A stretch of 64,000 nucleotides of DNA. It comes from Bordetella parapertussis (GTDB taxonomy: Bacteria; Pseudomonadota; Gammaproteobacteria; Burkholderiales; JACQAP01). Where the stretch lies: NCBI GenBank assembly GCA_945900965.1, contig CAMDKM010000017.1, positions 16,356-80,355 on the forward strand. The letters are read 5' to 3'. A program made the translations under genes and the position numbers. The notes under the pieces were generated by a model. The model saw only the letters and a program-made list of their open reading frames with translations, was not told the DNA's origin and made no database searches. Positions 8,575-17,759 of this stretch are shown in pieces. The stretch's first letter is position 1. Each line of letters begins with the position of its first letter.

Positions 8575-9500
8575 TTGTCCAATGCCTTGATCCTGGAGAG
8601 TGTAAAGGCTAACAGCCCTTTAACGAAAGCCTTCGATTCCGCCGTCATCATTCCCGGCGGCACCCGATCCACCAGACCATCCAATTGCCCTCGCTCCAGT
8701 TTCTCAACCGAGGCAAGCCACGGTCTGAAGTAGCCTGGCCATCTACGGACCGCCACCTCCAACAACTTAAGCGGATTGGCCCCGTCTTGCTCCTTTTCGC
8801 CCAAATAAATTCCACCCGTGGCGCGCTCGGCGTACCACTGTGCACGCCAATCCTCCTTAAGCCATTCCGTCAGCTTCGCCGGCGGCTCGTTGCGAGCCAG
8901 GCTGGACGCATGGTCGAAGCTGGGAGCGACCTCATGGGTGACAACATCCCCCGCCTGGGTAGTGCGCAGGACGGCCCAATTCTCATGATGTCGATCCGTA
9001 TTCAGGATCAGGCCATCGAGAACCATGTAACCGGCAAGCCTGCCAAAAGCCAGGTCGCGCTCGGCCGCGTTCGGGAACAACCGTTCCAAAACCTTCAGAA
9101 TATTGTTGAGCGTATGGTCCGTCTGCTTGCGCTGCTTGGTGCGGTCGTAACCGGTCACGAAGCCCGCCAACAGGACGTTTCCATGCACGAGGTCAGTTGC
9201 CGGGGTTCCGGATAACTGCGGAAACCGCCGGCTCAGGCTGCCGGGCCGCCCCTCCAGGGAAGCCAGCTCTACGTCGGCATGAGGCACTCCGATCAGGGAC
9301 GCGATTTCAGCAGCCAGCTTTTCTGCCCAGTGCTCCCCTGTGATGTGTCCGGCACTTTCCCGAGCGAATTTGAAGAGCCAGCGCTCGTTTCTGTCAGGCC
9401 AGAACACCCATTGTTTCTCCTTGCTCCCCATCTGTTCGTCCGCGATGAACCAACGGGGGTGGACCTGGATGATCGGGAAGGACTCAGCGGATGTCATCAC
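8571..9500 (-). CDS. HipA-like serine/threonine kinase (HipT-like catalytic part)
   Basis: A 309-residue protein carrying only the kinase part of HipA. Lys44 (WLFKF) could bind ATP phosphates. The catalytic loop NTDRHHENW at about 167-175 supplies Asp169 and Asn174. The metal-binding SFDH at 194-197 supplies Asp196. HipA-family kinases phosphorylate aminoacyl-tRNA synthetases and arrest growth; this one's target is unknown. The start may be the GTG at 9500 or the ATG three bases later. It overlaps the HIRAN gene by 4 bp and the preceding small ORF by 17 bp. Finding an apparently active HipA kinase without HipB inside an hsd operon is unusual. Confidence 0.82.
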   Translation of the reverse strand: MMTSAESFPIIQVHPRWFIADEQMGSKEKQWVFWPDRNERWLFKFARESAGHITGEHWAEKLAAEIASLIGVPHADVELASLEGRPGSLSRRFPQLSGTPATDLVHGNVLLAGFVTGYDRTKQRKQTDHTLNNILKVLERLFPNAAERDLAFGRLAGYMVLDGLILNTDRHHENWAVLRTTQAGDVVTHEVAPSFDHASSLARNEPPAKLTEWLKEDWRAQWYAERATGGIYLGEKEQDGANPLKLLEVAVRRWPGYFRPWLASVEKLERGQLDGLVDRVPPGMMTAESKAFVKGLLAFTLSRIKALDK

Positions 9501-9702
9501 ACGCAGGCAGCTTCAAACAGTCCACGTATCTCTCGCAGAAGCAGTTATCCATTGCTCCAATAGCCATCGCTACTGCAGCTCCTCGGATATCTCTTGGCAC
9601 CTGCGGTACATCACCGGCTATTTCAAGGGCGTGCGCCTTCGCATGGAGCACAAATAAGCGGATCATTTCGCTTTCGAAATCCGTTTTAGCTGTAGTGGGC
9701 AT
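9484..9702 (-). CDS. Small protein, possible HEPN-like N-terminal fragment
   Basis: A 72-residue product. The segment RDIRGAAVAMAIGAMDNCF followed by ERYVDCL resembles the helix opening HEPN-like proteins of the MAE_28990 type (about 200 residues or more), so this may be a truncated gene. It starts 6 bp after the DUF262 stop and overlaps the kinase start by 17 bp, so it sits in the operon exactly where a toxin partner or antitoxin could be. No full HEPN RxxxxH motif is visible. It could equally be a genuine small protein. The family call is tentative. Confidence 0.4.
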   Translation of the reverse strand: MPTTAKTDFESEMIRLFVLHAKAHALEIAGDVPQVPRDIRGAAVAMAIGAMDNCFCERYVDCLKLPACDDIR

Positions 9703-9707
9703 GCAAC

Positions 9708-11459
9708 TCAGATTTTCTCGAATCCGTCTCGAATCACCTGCGCGATGAGGCCGCGACGTTTCTTGAGGAATTCTTCGTAGTTCATCGTCTCCCAATTCTC
9801 CGGCAACGCGTGCCAGTAGTGGGCGCTCAACCAATCGGCCTTTGTATAGCGATTCTTGAATTGCGGCCAATAGTCTGCCGGTGACTGAGCGGAGATGTCG
9901 GCGTTATCCGGCCACTCGATGAGTGCGTAGTTCGCAATTTGGTTTGTTTGATAGATCTCCGGAAAGCCGTTCTTCTTCAGCCAATCCTTTGGGAACAGAT
10001 GATGCCGCTCAAGAGAATTGCGGAACGCATCCGTGGTCGGATCGAGCAATGATCCGACTTTCAGACCGGAGAACAGAACCTTCGCGTCAAGCAGACAGAG
10101 CGCGGCCAGATACGCCATCAGAGATGGACTACGCGCCGCCGCCGTGTCCAAATCGTTCGGCAACGTCACCCGCCAGAAATCATCCGTCAGCTGGGCGACA
10201 ATGTTCTTGTCCACAAATGCGAGGAATCCTGCACCATCTTTCACGTCGCGGAGTTGGATGAGGTCGCTTTCCAATGCCGATTCGGGCGAGCTTGTGTAGC
10301 GGCCCGTAAGGCTGGCGAAAAAGAACCAACGGGCGATCGCCCTACGAATATCGTTTTCTGCCAGATTGAACTCGACCTTTCCAAGTAGATAAAGCACGTA
10401 CGTGTAAAGAACCGTAGTCTCTGACGTAATGACTTTGCCGCCGCGAAATCCAGCGCGCATTAGGCATTTCAGGAAGTCTTTCCAGTGCTGGAGATTCAAC
10501 GTGCATGCTTGCGCATCCTTCAACTGGTCGAATTGAGCTATCCGCCGTTCCTCGCTGAACTTGCCTGTCTCAAGATCCTTCCCGCGCAGGAGCGAATACA
10601 CATACTGAAGTCGACCACGCTTGAAGCCGTAGCCCACAGCAACGCGGAGAAGCTGATCTGGGGACGGTTGGAGGAAGTGGTTGTAGGGCGTAGGTGCCTT
10701 TGCCGGAATCTTCGCCGCCCGGGCAAAGCGTTCAAGTTCGTGCCGGCCCTCATCCCAATACACCGACATAAGTGTGAGGATGAAGTCAGCCTCGTTGAGC
10801 CGCTGGCCCTTGCTGTTGATGCGGACGAAGACTTGGCTGACTTGCTCCTCGTTGACCGTCGCGAGCAGTTCCAGTGCGCGGAACGGATAGTTCACCATCC
10901 CCTGCAATCGTTGGATGTTTTGCCTGATCTTCTTGGTGTCGTCCGCGGTGACTTCCCGCGTCTGCTTCAACGCATCCAAGTATGCGTCCACCAACTCGAA
11001 CAAATCCGTGTCCGGTGACCATAGCCGTGAGATATTGGGCAGCCAATTCTTATCTCTTCGAATGGCCGCGTCCGCCACCTCGAACCGTTCCTCGATCGGG
11101 TGAAATGCGATTTCGATGAATTCCTCGCTGTAATCCTCCCGGATAACCTTCTTTCCCTTCACGACCGCATACAGCGAAGTCAGACGTTGCTGTCCATCCA
11201 CAATCAATAAGCTCGGATGCTTCTGCTTTCCACCTACGCCGATAGTCTTAGAGCCGTCGGCGCTCGCGTTCTGCCAAAGCAAAAGGTAGCCAACCGGAAA
11301 GCCACGATACATCGAGTCAAACAGATCTCTCGTCTTCGCATTCTTCCAGACGAATGGCCGCTGGATTTCCGGCAGGCCAATCACACCCATGTCGATTTGG
11401 TCGAGCAACGAGCCGACGTTGTAGCCAACTTCATTGAATAGGAGGTTGGTGTCTTTCAT
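9708..11459 (-). CDS. DUF262/DUF1524 protein, GmrSD-like HNH nuclease
   Basis: A 583-residue protein. The DUF262 N-terminus contains LPEIQRPFVWKN and the signature VDGQQRLTSL at about 88-96, a ParB/Srx-like NTP-binding motif. The C-terminus holds an HNH-like motif ERHHLFPKDWL typical of DUF1524. This is the architecture of GmrSD-type (type IV) restriction enzymes, which use NTP to cut modified phage DNA, and of related defence nucleases. The ATG at 11459 gives the family start; it lies 4 bp after the hsdS stop. Embedded in a type I operon, it may target phages whose modification defeats HsdR. Activity is inferred from the motifs. Confidence 0.85.
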   Translation of the reverse strand: MKDTNLLFNEVGYNVGSLLDQIDMGVIGLPEIQRPFVWKNAKTRDLFDSMYRGFPVGYLLLWQNASADGSKTIGVGGKQKHPSLLIVDGQQRLTSLYAVVKGKKVIREDYSEEFIEIAFHPIEERFEVADAAIRRDKNWLPNISRLWSPDTDLFELVDAYLDALKQTREVTADDTKKIRQNIQRLQGMVNYPFRALELLATVNEEQVSQVFVRINSKGQRLNEADFILTLMSVYWDEGRHELERFARAAKIPAKAPTPYNHFLQPSPDQLLRVAVGYGFKRGRLQYVYSLLRGKDLETGKFSEERRIAQFDQLKDAQACTLNLQHWKDFLKCLMRAGFRGGKVITSETTVLYTYVLYLLGKVEFNLAENDIRRAIARWFFFASLTGRYTSSPESALESDLIQLRDVKDGAGFLAFVDKNIVAQLTDDFWRVTLPNDLDTAAARSPSLMAYLAALCLLDAKVLFSGLKVGSLLDPTTDAFRNSLERHHLFPKDWLKKNGFPEIYQTNQIANYALIEWPDNADISAQSPADYWPQFKNRYTKADWLSAHYWHALPENWETMNYEEFLKKRRGLIAQVIRDGFEKI

Positions 11460-11463
11460 AACA

Positions 11464-12687
11464 TCACGCGGCTGTCTCCAGTGAGACCTGCCCGGAAAGC
11501 AGACGCGGCAGAAGCAGGTCACGCGTCCGGCGGAGGTTCGTGATTTGGAAAATAAGCGTCTGTTGCTGCGCGATGATGTCAGCGAACAGTCCGGAAAATC
11601 GTTCGGCCACTTTGCCTTTCGGAATTACAACCTCGTACTTCTCCAGCACATCCCAATTCGCACGCGGCATCTTGGCTCCGTTGGAAGTCGCACTCGCCTC
11701 AGCGACGAATGCATCGCTGGAAACGCACGCGACCACCAGAGCGTGATGCTCCGGGCGACGAGCACGGACGACGATGGTGTCGGCGGAGCACACACCATCG
11801 AACGGTGCAACGATAACTTTGTGAAAATAAGGCCTAATCTTTCCGAACAAAACTTCGCCTTTCTTGAACTCCAGCTTATTCGAACCGAGGTCGGTCGCTG
11901 TTTCCCAAGCATCGAGCGCGAGTGAGCGGCGCGGAATATGTTCCAAGCCGACATAAGGCTTTGGTTCGTTGAGTTCGCCCTTTGGCACATTGCGGCGCAT
12001 GTCCTCCGCAATGTCGCCAAGCTTCTTCACCTCCCAGCCTTTAGGAATATCCCCGAGCGGGGAGGCGATGCGCGAGACTCTCTCGTGACCAGGAAAACGG
12101 AAGTGGACGAACCACTCGCGGTAGAGGGCGCGGGCCATCTCCTCCAATATCCGGATGCGCCGCTGACTGTTCTCCATCAGCTCGTCGTAGGCTGAAAGGA
12201 TGCCTGCTATCTGCTGTTGCACTGGAAGCGGGGGAACGCGGAAGTCAAACGATAGGAGCTTTTCCAGACTCAAATTGTCCTGCGTTGTGCCGCGCGAGAC
12301 GCTCTGCATCTGGAGCTTCAGAGTGTCCATGTAGTATTTGATGAAGCGGACATCAGCCTTGTCGGGGTCCGCGATAAAGCCGACGACGCTGTCGGGGAAA
12401 CATCCCTCAATGCCGAGAATTGCACTCTCGGCGATATTCGCGGCAATCGTGATGCAAAGAGTTCCGGGCTTCCAAAGTTTGCTCTGCGCAAGTCCTTCTT
12501 CGCTGTACGTCTGGGTGTATTTGGTGAGATGGAAATTTGCAGCCTTGATGTCTCCTGTTTGGAAGAACGGATAGCGCCCGCCGTAAAGTAACGCTGCATC
12601 GCGAGGTCGATGCCTCGATTTACCCCGACCAACGAAACCAAGTTCGTCGAGTTTTGCGGGTTTCCATTCAGCCGTCGCCATCACCAC
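11464..12687 (-). CDS. hsdS: Type I restriction specificity subunit HsdS
   Basis: A 407-residue DNA-recognition subunit with two target recognition domains, about 1-150 and 210-365. Each is followed by a conserved helical spacer: PPLPVQQQIAGILSAYDELM in the middle, and FADIIAQQQTL with RDLLLPRLLSGQVSL at the end. The start could be the GTG at 12687 or the ATG at 12681. It begins 76 bp after rhuM and ends 4 bp before the DUF262 gene. The recognition sequence cannot be predicted from the protein by eye. Both half-sites look complete, so the system is probably functional. Confidence 0.93.
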   Translation of the reverse strand: MVMATAEWKPAKLDELGFVGRGKSRHRPRDAALLYGGRYPFFQTGDIKAANFHLTKYTQTYSEEGLAQSKLWKPGTLCITIAANIAESAILGIEGCFPDSVVGFIADPDKADVRFIKYYMDTLKLQMQSVSRGTTQDNLSLEKLLSFDFRVPPLPVQQQIAGILSAYDELMENSQRRIRILEEMARALYREWFVHFRFPGHERVSRIASPLGDIPKGWEVKKLGDIAEDMRRNVPKGELNEPKPYVGLEHIPRRSLALDAWETATDLGSNKLEFKKGEVLFGKIRPYFHKVIVAPFDGVCSADTIVVRARRPEHHALVVACVSSDAFVAEASATSNGAKMPRANWDVLEKYEVVIPKGKVAERFSGLFADIIAQQQTLIFQITNLRRTRDLLLPRLLSGQVSLETAA

Positions 12688-12745
12688 GCCCCAGAATCTT
12701 CACCACGTTGCCCGCGATGATTTGTTCGATGCCGCGCGCCCACAT
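12668..12745 (-). other. 25-codon ORF between rhuM and hsdS, possible gene remnant
   Basis: The reading frame MWARGIEQIIAGNVVKILGR plus five residues spans most of the 76-bp gap and runs 20 bp into hsdS out of frame. The IIAGNVVKILG part resembles the final helix of TIM-barrel amidohydrolases (GGNxxRxLG). It may be a fossil of a displaced gene, or chance. Confidence 0.2.
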
Positions 12746-12763
12746 TCCGGCTTTCCGCGCCAG

Positions 12764-13801
12764 TCACTTCTTACCTCGCTTCTTAGTTTTGGGACGGGGC
12801 GGCAGTTGTTTGATGGCCTTGTCAAAATCGCCTCCGTCTTGATCGGTTTGTTTGATCTGTTCGCGATGGAATTTCTCGAATTCCGACTCGGCCAGTTCTT
12901 TGGCCATTTCGTGCGAGATTTTCCCCGCGTGATTCAGAATGGAACGTTCGTTCAGAGTCAGAAAGCCGTTGAGTTTGGCGATCCACTCGCGCATGTGCAT
13001 GGGGACGCGGCGCATGGCCTGGCCTTCGGCGAAGACGAGGTATTGCTCGACGAGATTGTTCAGCGCGGCAAGTTCTTGTTCGTCGAGATAGTTCTTGGCG
13101 ATGGTGACATCCTGCTTGCGGACTTTCGCGCCGCGCCAGTTGGTCAGACCCATGTGGGGCTTCGCGGCATCGGCGCGCTTGTGAACGATCTCCGCCGCGG
13201 TGTGGCCGGTGATGGCCCAGTGCATTTTGTTTTGAACGGTCTGGAAGAATTCAATGCTGACCGGCTGGGTGGGATCGTAATCGACGCTGGTGGCGTAGAT
13301 GTCGGTGATCTTCTGGTAGAAGCGCCGCTCGGAGGTGCGGATGTCCTGAATCCGCCGGAGTAACTCATCGAAATAATCGAAGGGCTGGTCGGGATTTTTC
13401 AGGCGTTCGTCGTCGAGAACGAAGCCCTTGACGATGAATTCGCGGAGTTGTTGCGTGGCCCAGATGCGAAAGCGGGTGGCGACGGCGCTTTTGACGCGGT
13501 AGCCGACGGAAATGATGGCGTCGAGGTTGTAGAACTTCGTTTGATAGCTCTTGCCATCGGCGGCAGTTATCAAGGATTCCTTGATAACTGACTGTTCCGC
13601 CAATTCGTTCTCTTTAAAGACATTTTGCAGGTGCAGGCTCACGTTTTGCCTGGTGGTCTGAAAGAGAGCGGCCATATGCTGCTGGGTCAGCCATACGGTT
13701 TCGTTCTCCAGCCGGACTTCGATTTTCGTTCGCCCGTCCTCCGCCGAGTAGACCAGGAACTGTCCCTTGGCCGGAGGACCGGGCTTTTCCGAATCGCTCA
13801 T
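12764..13801 (-). CDS. rhuM: RhuM-family protein
   Basis: A 345-residue homologue of RhuM, a protein named from a Salmonella pathogenicity island and often found inside type I restriction loci. Visible hallmarks are [41 protein letters not shown] (an HTH-like region) and [16 protein letters not shown]. The C-terminus is lysine-rich (KTKKRGKK), consistent with nucleic acid binding. Its molecular role is not established. Its ATG overlaps the hsdM stop by 4 bp, so the two are translationally coupled. A regulatory or DNA-binding accessory role is inference. Confidence 0.9.
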   Translation of the reverse strand: MSDSEKPGPPAKGQFLVYSAEDGRTKIEVRLENETVWLTQQHMAALFQTTRQNVSLHLQNVFKENELAEQSVIKESLITAADGKSYQTKFYNLDAIISVGYRVKSAVATRFRIWATQQLREFIVKGFVLDDERLKNPDQPFDYFDELLRRIQDIRTSERRFYQKITDIYATSVDYDPTQPVSIEFFQTVQNKMHWAITGHTAAEIVHKRADAAKPHMGLTNWRGAKVRKQDVTIAKNYLDEQELAALNNLVEQYLVFAEGQAMRRVPMHMREWIAKLNGFLTLNERSILNHAGKISHEMAKELAESEFEKFHREQIKQTDQDGGDFDKAIKQLPPRPKTKKRGKK

Positions 13802-15543
13802 GTTTCCAGAATCTCCGCCACGTTGGCGGCGATGGTTAGTTCGAGGTCATGCGCGTGGGCGTTGAGGGCTTCGAGTTCCTCGCTCAGCGTTTCGAGTTGT
13901 TCCTTGAAATCCTCGTTGCTGACTTCCTCTCCCGGCGCGACGCCAACGTAGCGGCCAGGATTGAGCGACCAGCCCTGCGCTTCGATTTCTTTCAGGTTCG
14001 CAGCTTTGCAGAGCCCTGGGATATCGCGATACCCCACGCCGAGGTAGCGCGCCGACGGTTCGGCTGCTCGAAGCACGGCGCCTTTCTTGCCATTACCCTG
14101 GTCCTCTTCCATGGATGGGGAAGAGGGAGAAAAGCATTCGATGAGTTTCGCCTTCGCTTCGTCACCGCCAAGGGTGAAATCAGGCTCTTCGCCACGGTAA
14201 AGCCGAACTATGTTCGCAAGGAAACTGATTTGCGCCTCGGTCCAGTCGCGGTGGGCGCGATCGATCTGACGATAGATATGGCGAGCGTCGATGAAGAGCA
14301 CGGTGTCGGCTCTGCTTCTTCCCTCACCCCCGGCCCCTGTCCCGGAGGGCGAGGGGAGCTTGGACTTGCCGCGATCGAAGAACCACAGGGTGCAGGGAAG
14401 CGTGACGGTGTAGAACATGTTCGGACCGACGGCGACGACTGCGTCCACCGCACGGGACTGGACGAGCTGCTTGCGGATTTCCAGTTCGGAGGCGCGGGCG
14501 TCGCTCGCGGAGTTGGCCATGACGAAGGCGGCGCGGCCTTTGTCGTTGAGCGAGGAGTAGAAGAGCTGGATCCAGAGGTAGTTGGCGTTGTCGGTGCGCG
14601 GCAGGCCGAATGGGAAGCGCCGGCCCGGGCCAATGGCGTCTTTGAGTCGTTCCTTGTCCACCGCGTTGACGTTGAACGGCGGATTGGCGAGCGCAAATTC
14701 GAAGGCACCCACGGCCTTGTGCGGGTCGTCGTAGTAGCTGTTGACCTCACCGCCGTGCCGGATGTCGCCCTCCAATCCGTGCACGGCGAGGTTCATGCGG
14801 CACAGGCGCCCGGTTTCGTCGGTCTTTTCGACGCCGAAGATGGAGAGCTCGGACGAGGGGTTTTTCTTGTGCTCGGCGACGAAGCGCGCGGACTGGACGA
14901 ACATGCCGCCCGAGCCGCAGGCCGGATCGAGGATGCGGCCGTGAAAGGGCTCGATGATTTCGACCATGAGGCGCACGATGGGCGCCGGGGTGTAGAACTC
15001 GCCGCCCTTCTGCCCCTCGGTGCGGGCGAACTGGCCGAGGAAGTATTCGTAGATGCGCCCGAAGGCGTCGTAGTCGAGGCTGACGGGGATCTCGGAGACC
15101 TTCTTCAGCAATTCCTTGAGGAGGGTGCCGTTGAAGATCTGATAGTTGCGCGGCAGCACGCCCGCGAGCTGCGGGTTGTGCTTCTCGATGTCGGCCATCG
15201 CCTCGTTGACGGCCTTACCGACGTTGCTGCCTTCAGGCCGCTGCAGCAGGTAGTCGAAGCGGGAGTTCGGCGTCAGGAACAGGACGCCTTCGGCCATGTA
15301 CGCCTTGGGGTCGTCTATGCGCGACGCACCCCTGCGCGCGGATCCCCCGGCCTTCTCAAGCTCGGCGCGCCGCTTGGCGTAACGCGCTTCGGCAAAACGC
15401 AGGAAGATCAGGCCCAGCACGGGCGCCGAGTACTGCCCCGCCTTCAGCCCGGAATTGGCGCGGAACTGGTCCGCCGCCGCCCACAGGCGTTTTTCCAGCG
15501 TTTCATTGGCAGCGTCTCTTTCGGTGGGCGCGATCCAGCGCAT
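13798..15543 (-). CDS. hsdM: Type I restriction DNA methyltransferase HsdM
   Basis: A 581-residue adenine N6-methyltransferase that protects host DNA and forms part of the restriction complex. The S-adenosylmethionine motif DPACGSGG is at about 206-213 and the catalytic NPPF at about 287-290, marking a gamma-class adenine methylase. The N-terminal HsdM domain contains [14 protein letters not shown]. The length fits the family. It is the first gene of the operon, so modification is made before restriction. The promoter should lie in the 317-bp space upstream, but I see no convincing -10/-35 there. Confidence 0.95.
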   Translation of the reverse strand: MRWIAPTERDAANETLEKRLWAAADQFRANSGLKAGQYSAPVLGLIFLRFAEARYAKRRAELEKAGGSARRGASRIDDPKAYMAEGVLFLTPNSRFDYLLQRPEGSNVGKAVNEAMADIEKHNPQLAGVLPRNYQIFNGTLLKELLKKVSEIPVSLDYDAFGRIYEYFLGQFARTEGQKGGEFYTPAPIVRLMVEIIEPFHGRILDPACGSGGMFVQSARFVAEHKKNPSSELSIFGVEKTDETGRLCRMNLAVHGLEGDIRHGGEVNSYYDDPHKAVGAFEFALANPPFNVNAVDKERLKDAIGPGRRFPFGLPRTDNANYLWIQLFYSSLNDKGRAAFVMANSASDARASELEIRKQLVQSRAVDAVVAVGPNMFYTVTLPCTLWFFDRGKSKLPSPSGTGAGGEGRSRADTVLFIDARHIYRQIDRAHRDWTEAQISFLANIVRLYRGEEPDFTLGGDEAKAKLIECFSPSSPSMEEDQGNGKKGAVLRAAEPSARYLGVGYRDIPGLCKAANLKEIEAQGWSLNPGRYVGVAPGEEVSNEDFKEQLETLSEELEALNAHAHDLELTIAANVAEILET

Positions 15544-15860
15544 GGATTCCTCATTTCAACTTGGAACGCAATTATCGCCGATGCGGCAAGAAGCATCACG
15601 ATACCTTTCTGCCTTCCCTCGGCTTCGACAAGGGCCACGTCATCCACGCCCACATCGCAACCCGCCAGCACGGCAATCCACAAGTTCCTTTTTTGCCATT
15701 GATGCGTCGTCGGGCAGTCAATTGCCACCGGCGTTTTTGGCTCTTGACCGCTGCGCCAGGCAGGTACGACAGCTTTAATGTCCAGCGAGTCGGAACAGCC
15801 CCGCGCCAAGTACGGCAAATACAATCTGGCGCGGTTTCCGGCGGGCGCGTAACCTGCCGG
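15544..15860. other. Intergenic region upstream of hsdM
   Basis: These 317 bp separate the feruloyl-CoA synthase stop from the hsdM start, both on the minus strand. The only structure I see is a perfect 8-bp inverted repeat, CCGCGCCA (15801-15808) and TGGCGCGG (15827-15834), placed 26 bp after the synthase stop. It could be a weak terminator, but no T-tract follows. No convincing ORF was found. Confidence 0.4.
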
Positions 15861-17609
15861 TCACTCGCGACCAGCCGTCACGACATCCGGGGAGTTCGAG
15901 TACAGTAGTTCGACCATTGCCGCGCGGCGCTCCAACACCGCACGTTGGTTGATATAGCCCTTGTCGGTGATTTCGTTGCCGTCGATCTGCGGCGGCTCCG
16001 CCATGACCAGCAGCCGTGCGGGATGGGTGGAGCTGCCGCCTTCTTTTGCCAGGACCGCAAGCGCACCCGATAGTTTTTTCCGTACTTCCGTCGCAGAAAC
16101 ATCCCTGACCGCCGCCGGATTGAGGAACACCAGCGCGCCGATTTCGTTTCGATCCTGGCCGGTGATGACGGCATCCTGGACCAGCGGATTGGCTGCGGCG
16201 ATGAGCTTGACGCGAATGGCACCGGGATGCACCCAGGTCCCGGTCGTGAGCTTGAAGTCCTCCGCGACACGGCCGTCAAAGACCAGGCCTTTTTCCGGGG
16301 CTGCCGGGTCGAAGAATTTCATCGCGTCGCCGATGCGGTAAAAACCTTCCTCGTCGAAGGCTGCTTTTGTCAGGTCATCGCGGCGGAAATAGCCCGGCGT
16401 GACGTTGGGCCCCCTGACCCTCGCTTCCAGCTTGCTGCCGGCAGGAACCAGTTTGACTTCGCAACCCGGGGTGGGCCCGCCGACGATGCCGGCGCGCTCG
16501 ATCGGCATGTGCACGCAGGTGGCCATCGGCGCGGTTTCGGTCGAACCCCAGGCGGAGAGCATCGCCAGCCGGCCGCCTTTTTCCTGGATCGCGAGGTTTT
16601 CGATCCGTTCCCAGAGGTTCTGCGGCAGCGCGGCGCCGGCGTAAAACACGACATCGAGCTCGCGGAAGAAATTTTTGCGCAGTTCTTCGTCGGCTTCGAG
16701 AAACGGCAGCAGCAGATCAAACCCGCGCGGCACGTTGAAATACAGGGTCGGCGAGATTTCCCGCAGATTTTTCACCGTGGTTTCCACCAGGCCCGGCACC
16801 GGTTTGCCGCCGTCAATGTAGAGCGTGCCGCCGTTGCGCAACACCGCGTTGAAGGTGCCGTTGCCGCCAAAAGTATGATTCCACGGCAACCACTCGCAAA
16901 GCACCGGCGGCCGGTCTTCCAGAAACGGCCAGATCTGCGCCCAGGATTGCTGGTTGGAGCACAGCATGCGCTGGGTATTGATAACCCCCTTGGGCATACC
17001 CGTCGAACCCGAGGTAAACAGGATTTTTGCCACGGTGTCCGGTATCAGGCTGGCGAACGCCGTCTCCAGTGCCACGCCAGGTTCGGTTTCCAGCAATTCC
17101 GACACTGGTGTTGACGAGGCGCCGACGGCCGCGAGCGCAGGAGCGAATTTTCCCGGCTCGGCGGCGAAGACCAGACCCGGCTTGAGCAGATCGAAGATGT
17201 ACTTGAGCTTCGCGAAATCCTTCGACATCAGCGAATAGGCAGGCGATATCGGCGCCACCGGGACGCCGGCATGCATCGCCCCCAGCGCGAGCAGCGCGTG
17301 ATCGACACTGTTGTCAGACAGAATCGCGACCGGTCTTTCGGCACCGAGCCCCCGGTCCAGCAGCGCCTGGCCAATTCGCCGTGCAGACGAGAGGGCATCG
17401 CGATAGGTCAGACGCCGCCATCCCTCGCCTTTTTTTTCCGCGAGGAAGGTTCGCTCCGGTGCGCGCTCGTTCCACCGCACCAGCCAGTCGCCGACCGCGC
17501 GCGCATAGGGCTGCAGCGGCTGTGTCGAGCGCAGCAGAATTTCGCCGCCGGGGCGTTCTTCACGCTGGACCGACGTTGGCGCGTAACGCAGCCGGGTATG
17601 CAATCGCAT
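15861..17609 (-). CDS. fcs: Feruloyl-CoA synthase-like acyl-CoA ligase
   Basis: A 582-residue AMP-forming ligase that would activate ferulate or related hydroxycinnamates with ATP and CoA before side-chain shortening to vanillin. The adenylation motif [10 protein letters not shown] lies at about 199-208, and the YRIGDAM motif occurs in the C-terminal part. The N-terminus ([26 protein letters not shown]) is the hallmark of this subfamily. The ATG at 17609 gives the usual family length; an ATG at 17651 preceded by GGAGAA is an alternative. No enoyl-CoA hydratase/lyase or vanillin dehydrogenase is adjacent, so the pathway partners must lie elsewhere. Confidence 0.85.
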   Translation of the reverse strand: MRLHTRLRYAPTSVQREERPGGEILLRSTQPLQPYARAVGDWLVRWNERAPERTFLAEKKGEGWRRLTYRDALSSARRIGQALLDRGLGAERPVAILSDNSVDHALLALGAMHAGVPVAPISPAYSLMSKDFAKLKYIFDLLKPGLVFAAEPGKFAPALAAVGASSTPVSELLETEPGVALETAFASLIPDTVAKILFTSGSTGMPKGVINTQRMLCSNQQSWAQIWPFLEDRPPVLCEWLPWNHTFGGNGTFNAVLRNGGTLYIDGGKPVPGLVETTVKNLREISPTLYFNVPRGFDLLLPFLEADEELRKNFFRELDVVFYAGAALPQNLWERIENLAIQEKGGRLAMLSAWGSTETAPMATCVHMPIERAGIVGGPTPGCEVKLVPAGSKLEARVRGPNVTPGYFRRDDLTKAAFDEEGFYRIGDAMKFFDPAAPEKGLVFDGRVAEDFKLTTGTWVHPGAIRVKLIAAANPLVQDAVITGQDRNEIGALVFLNPAAVRDVSATEVRKKLSGALAVLAKEGGSSTHPARLLVMAEPPQIDGNEITDKGYINQRAVLERRAAMVELLYSNSPDVVTAGRE

Positions 17610-17759
17610 GGCTTGGCTTGTGTTCAGTACCCAAAGGTATTGGACCGGCATCCATTCTCCGGCCTTGCGCAGCGGCAGGAGGTCGCGCCCACATCGTGCG
17701 CCCCTTCGTCGGCTGCCCGCCTGTATCGGCAGCGACAACAGAAAAACACCGTCAGCCGA

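Noticed and set aside
13849..15702. Long plus-strand open frame (617 codons) opposite hsdM
   Set aside because: It is antisense to a gene with clear methyltransferase motifs; high GC content leaves the opposite frame open. The translation has no recognisable motif.
15444..15824. Minus-strand frame of 126 codons upstream of hsdM
   Set aside because: Overlaps the hsdM N-terminus in another frame and has no coherent protein pattern; the space is more likely promoter DNA.
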